DNA of 45,817 bases from Mycobacterium sp. 1100029.7 (GTDB lineage Bacteria; Actinomycetota; Actinomycetes; Mycobacteriales; Mycobacteriaceae): NCBI RefSeq assembly GCF_001665235.1, contig NZ_LZSC01000073.1, forward strand, positions 1 to 45,817. Direction: 5' to 3'. A program made the position numbers and the translations under genes. The notes beneath the pieces are model-generated. The model saw nothing but the letters and a program-made list of their open reading frames with translations, did no database searches and was not told the DNA's origin. Below are positions 45,720 to 45,817 of this stretch, piece by piece. The stretch's first letter is position 1. The number at the start of each line of letters is the position of its first letter.

Positions 45720-45817
45720 TTAGGGGGCGTGGTCGTCGTTGGGGTTGTGCAGGAGTTTGTTGGGGTGGTGGTAGGTGTTGGTGCGGGGTTGGCCGCGGTC
45801 TAGGTGGGGTGGTGGGA
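45720..45817 (-). CDS. 13E12-family (DUF222/HNH) repeat protein, C-terminal fragment
   Basis: The minus strand reads PPPHLDRGQPRTNTYHHPNK and LLHNPNDDHAP then TAA. DRGQPRTNTYHHP is the conserved end of the mycobacterial 13E12 proteins (DUF222 plus HNH nuclease-like domain), which occur as multiple dispersed copies and are linked to mobile REP13E12 elements. Only 31 codons are inside the window. The G/T-rich look of the edge on the + strand is just this His/Pro/Asn-rich tail. It stands where M. tuberculosis has Rv1277, so it marks the end of synteny. Confidence 0.72.
   Translation of the reverse strand, partial: PPPHLDRGQPRTNTYHHPNKLLHNPNDDHAP

Noticed and set aside
45721..45817. G/T-rich low-complexity right edge as sequencing artefact
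   Set aside because: On the minus strand it encodes the conserved 13E12 C-terminus ending in a stop codon.
1..45817. tRNA, rRNA, prophage or insertion-sequence genes
   Set aside because: No tRNA-like cloverleaf, rRNA stretch, integrase or transposase was recognised; only the 13E12 fragment is mobile-associated.

Overview
The window is high-GC actinobacterial DNA that reads as a chromosomal segment of a Mycobacterium, most likely a slow grower. The evidence is a run of genes that I recognise, in the same order and orientation, as the Rv1248c-Rv1276c region of M. tuberculosis: kgd 5' end, membrane protein, MFS transporter, Cas4-like/helicase protein, lprE, deaD, acyltransferase, TetR, cyp130, FAD-linked oxidase, tap, udgB, FAD monooxygenase, Ddn-like reductase, HIT protein, amiB2, pH-sensing adenylyl cyclase, abmR, pknH, embR, small exported proteins, lprA, two ABC exporters, lprB, lprC and the SixA-like phosphatase. 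The family calls come from motifs in the translations. The synteny statement comes from my memory of that genome, not from an alignment.

Layout. 1-236: the 5' end of kgd, cut off by a 57-nt inverted copy of part of the neighbouring gene, which is a probable rearrangement or assembly junction. 413-10397: core genes (transport, DNA and RNA helicases, lipoprotein, acyltransferase). 10471-14790: a siderophore-interacting protein behind an IdeR-type iron box, the cyp130-tetR pair, a divergent MarR / NADP-F420-type oxidoreductase pair with two matching operators, and a tiny exported Cys-containing peptide. 14790-20522: FAD-linked oxidase, Tap efflux pump, UdgB, FAD monooxygenase and an LLM flavin enzyme. 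20526-24491: a very large c-di-GMP protein with a tandem membrane-sensor-GGDEF duplication and a C-terminal EAL domain. 24601-29408: Ddn-like reductase, HIT, amidase, a deoxyinosine-type DNA glycosylase, adenylyl cyclase, a structured region that fits the Mcr11 small RNA, and AbmR. 29410-37378: a phospho-signalling cluster of two PknH-type kinases flanking an FHA-FHA-ABC exporter, next to embR. 37590-45686: secreted proteins, LprA, a heterodimer-type ABC exporter pair, LprB/LprC and a histidine phosphatase. At the right edge is the 3' end of a 13E12-family (DUF222/HNH) repeat gene.

Compared with the M. tuberculosis order I remember, extra genes appear at several points: the SIP, MarR/F420-type pair, Cys peptide, LLM enzyme, GGDEF-GGDEF-EAL protein, DNA glycosylase, FHA-ABC exporter with a second kinase and a small ORF, and the 13E12 gene. 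The strongest candidates for under-described biology are the kinase / FHA-exporter / kinase / FHA-regulator cluster, whose two kinases share catalytic domain and leader but carry unrelated sensors; the duplicated c-di-GMP protein; and the small RNA with a near-consensus promoter between the cAMP cyclase and AbmR. Several genes have a TANNNT -10 element 6-7 nt before the start codon, which predicts leaderless mRNAs.
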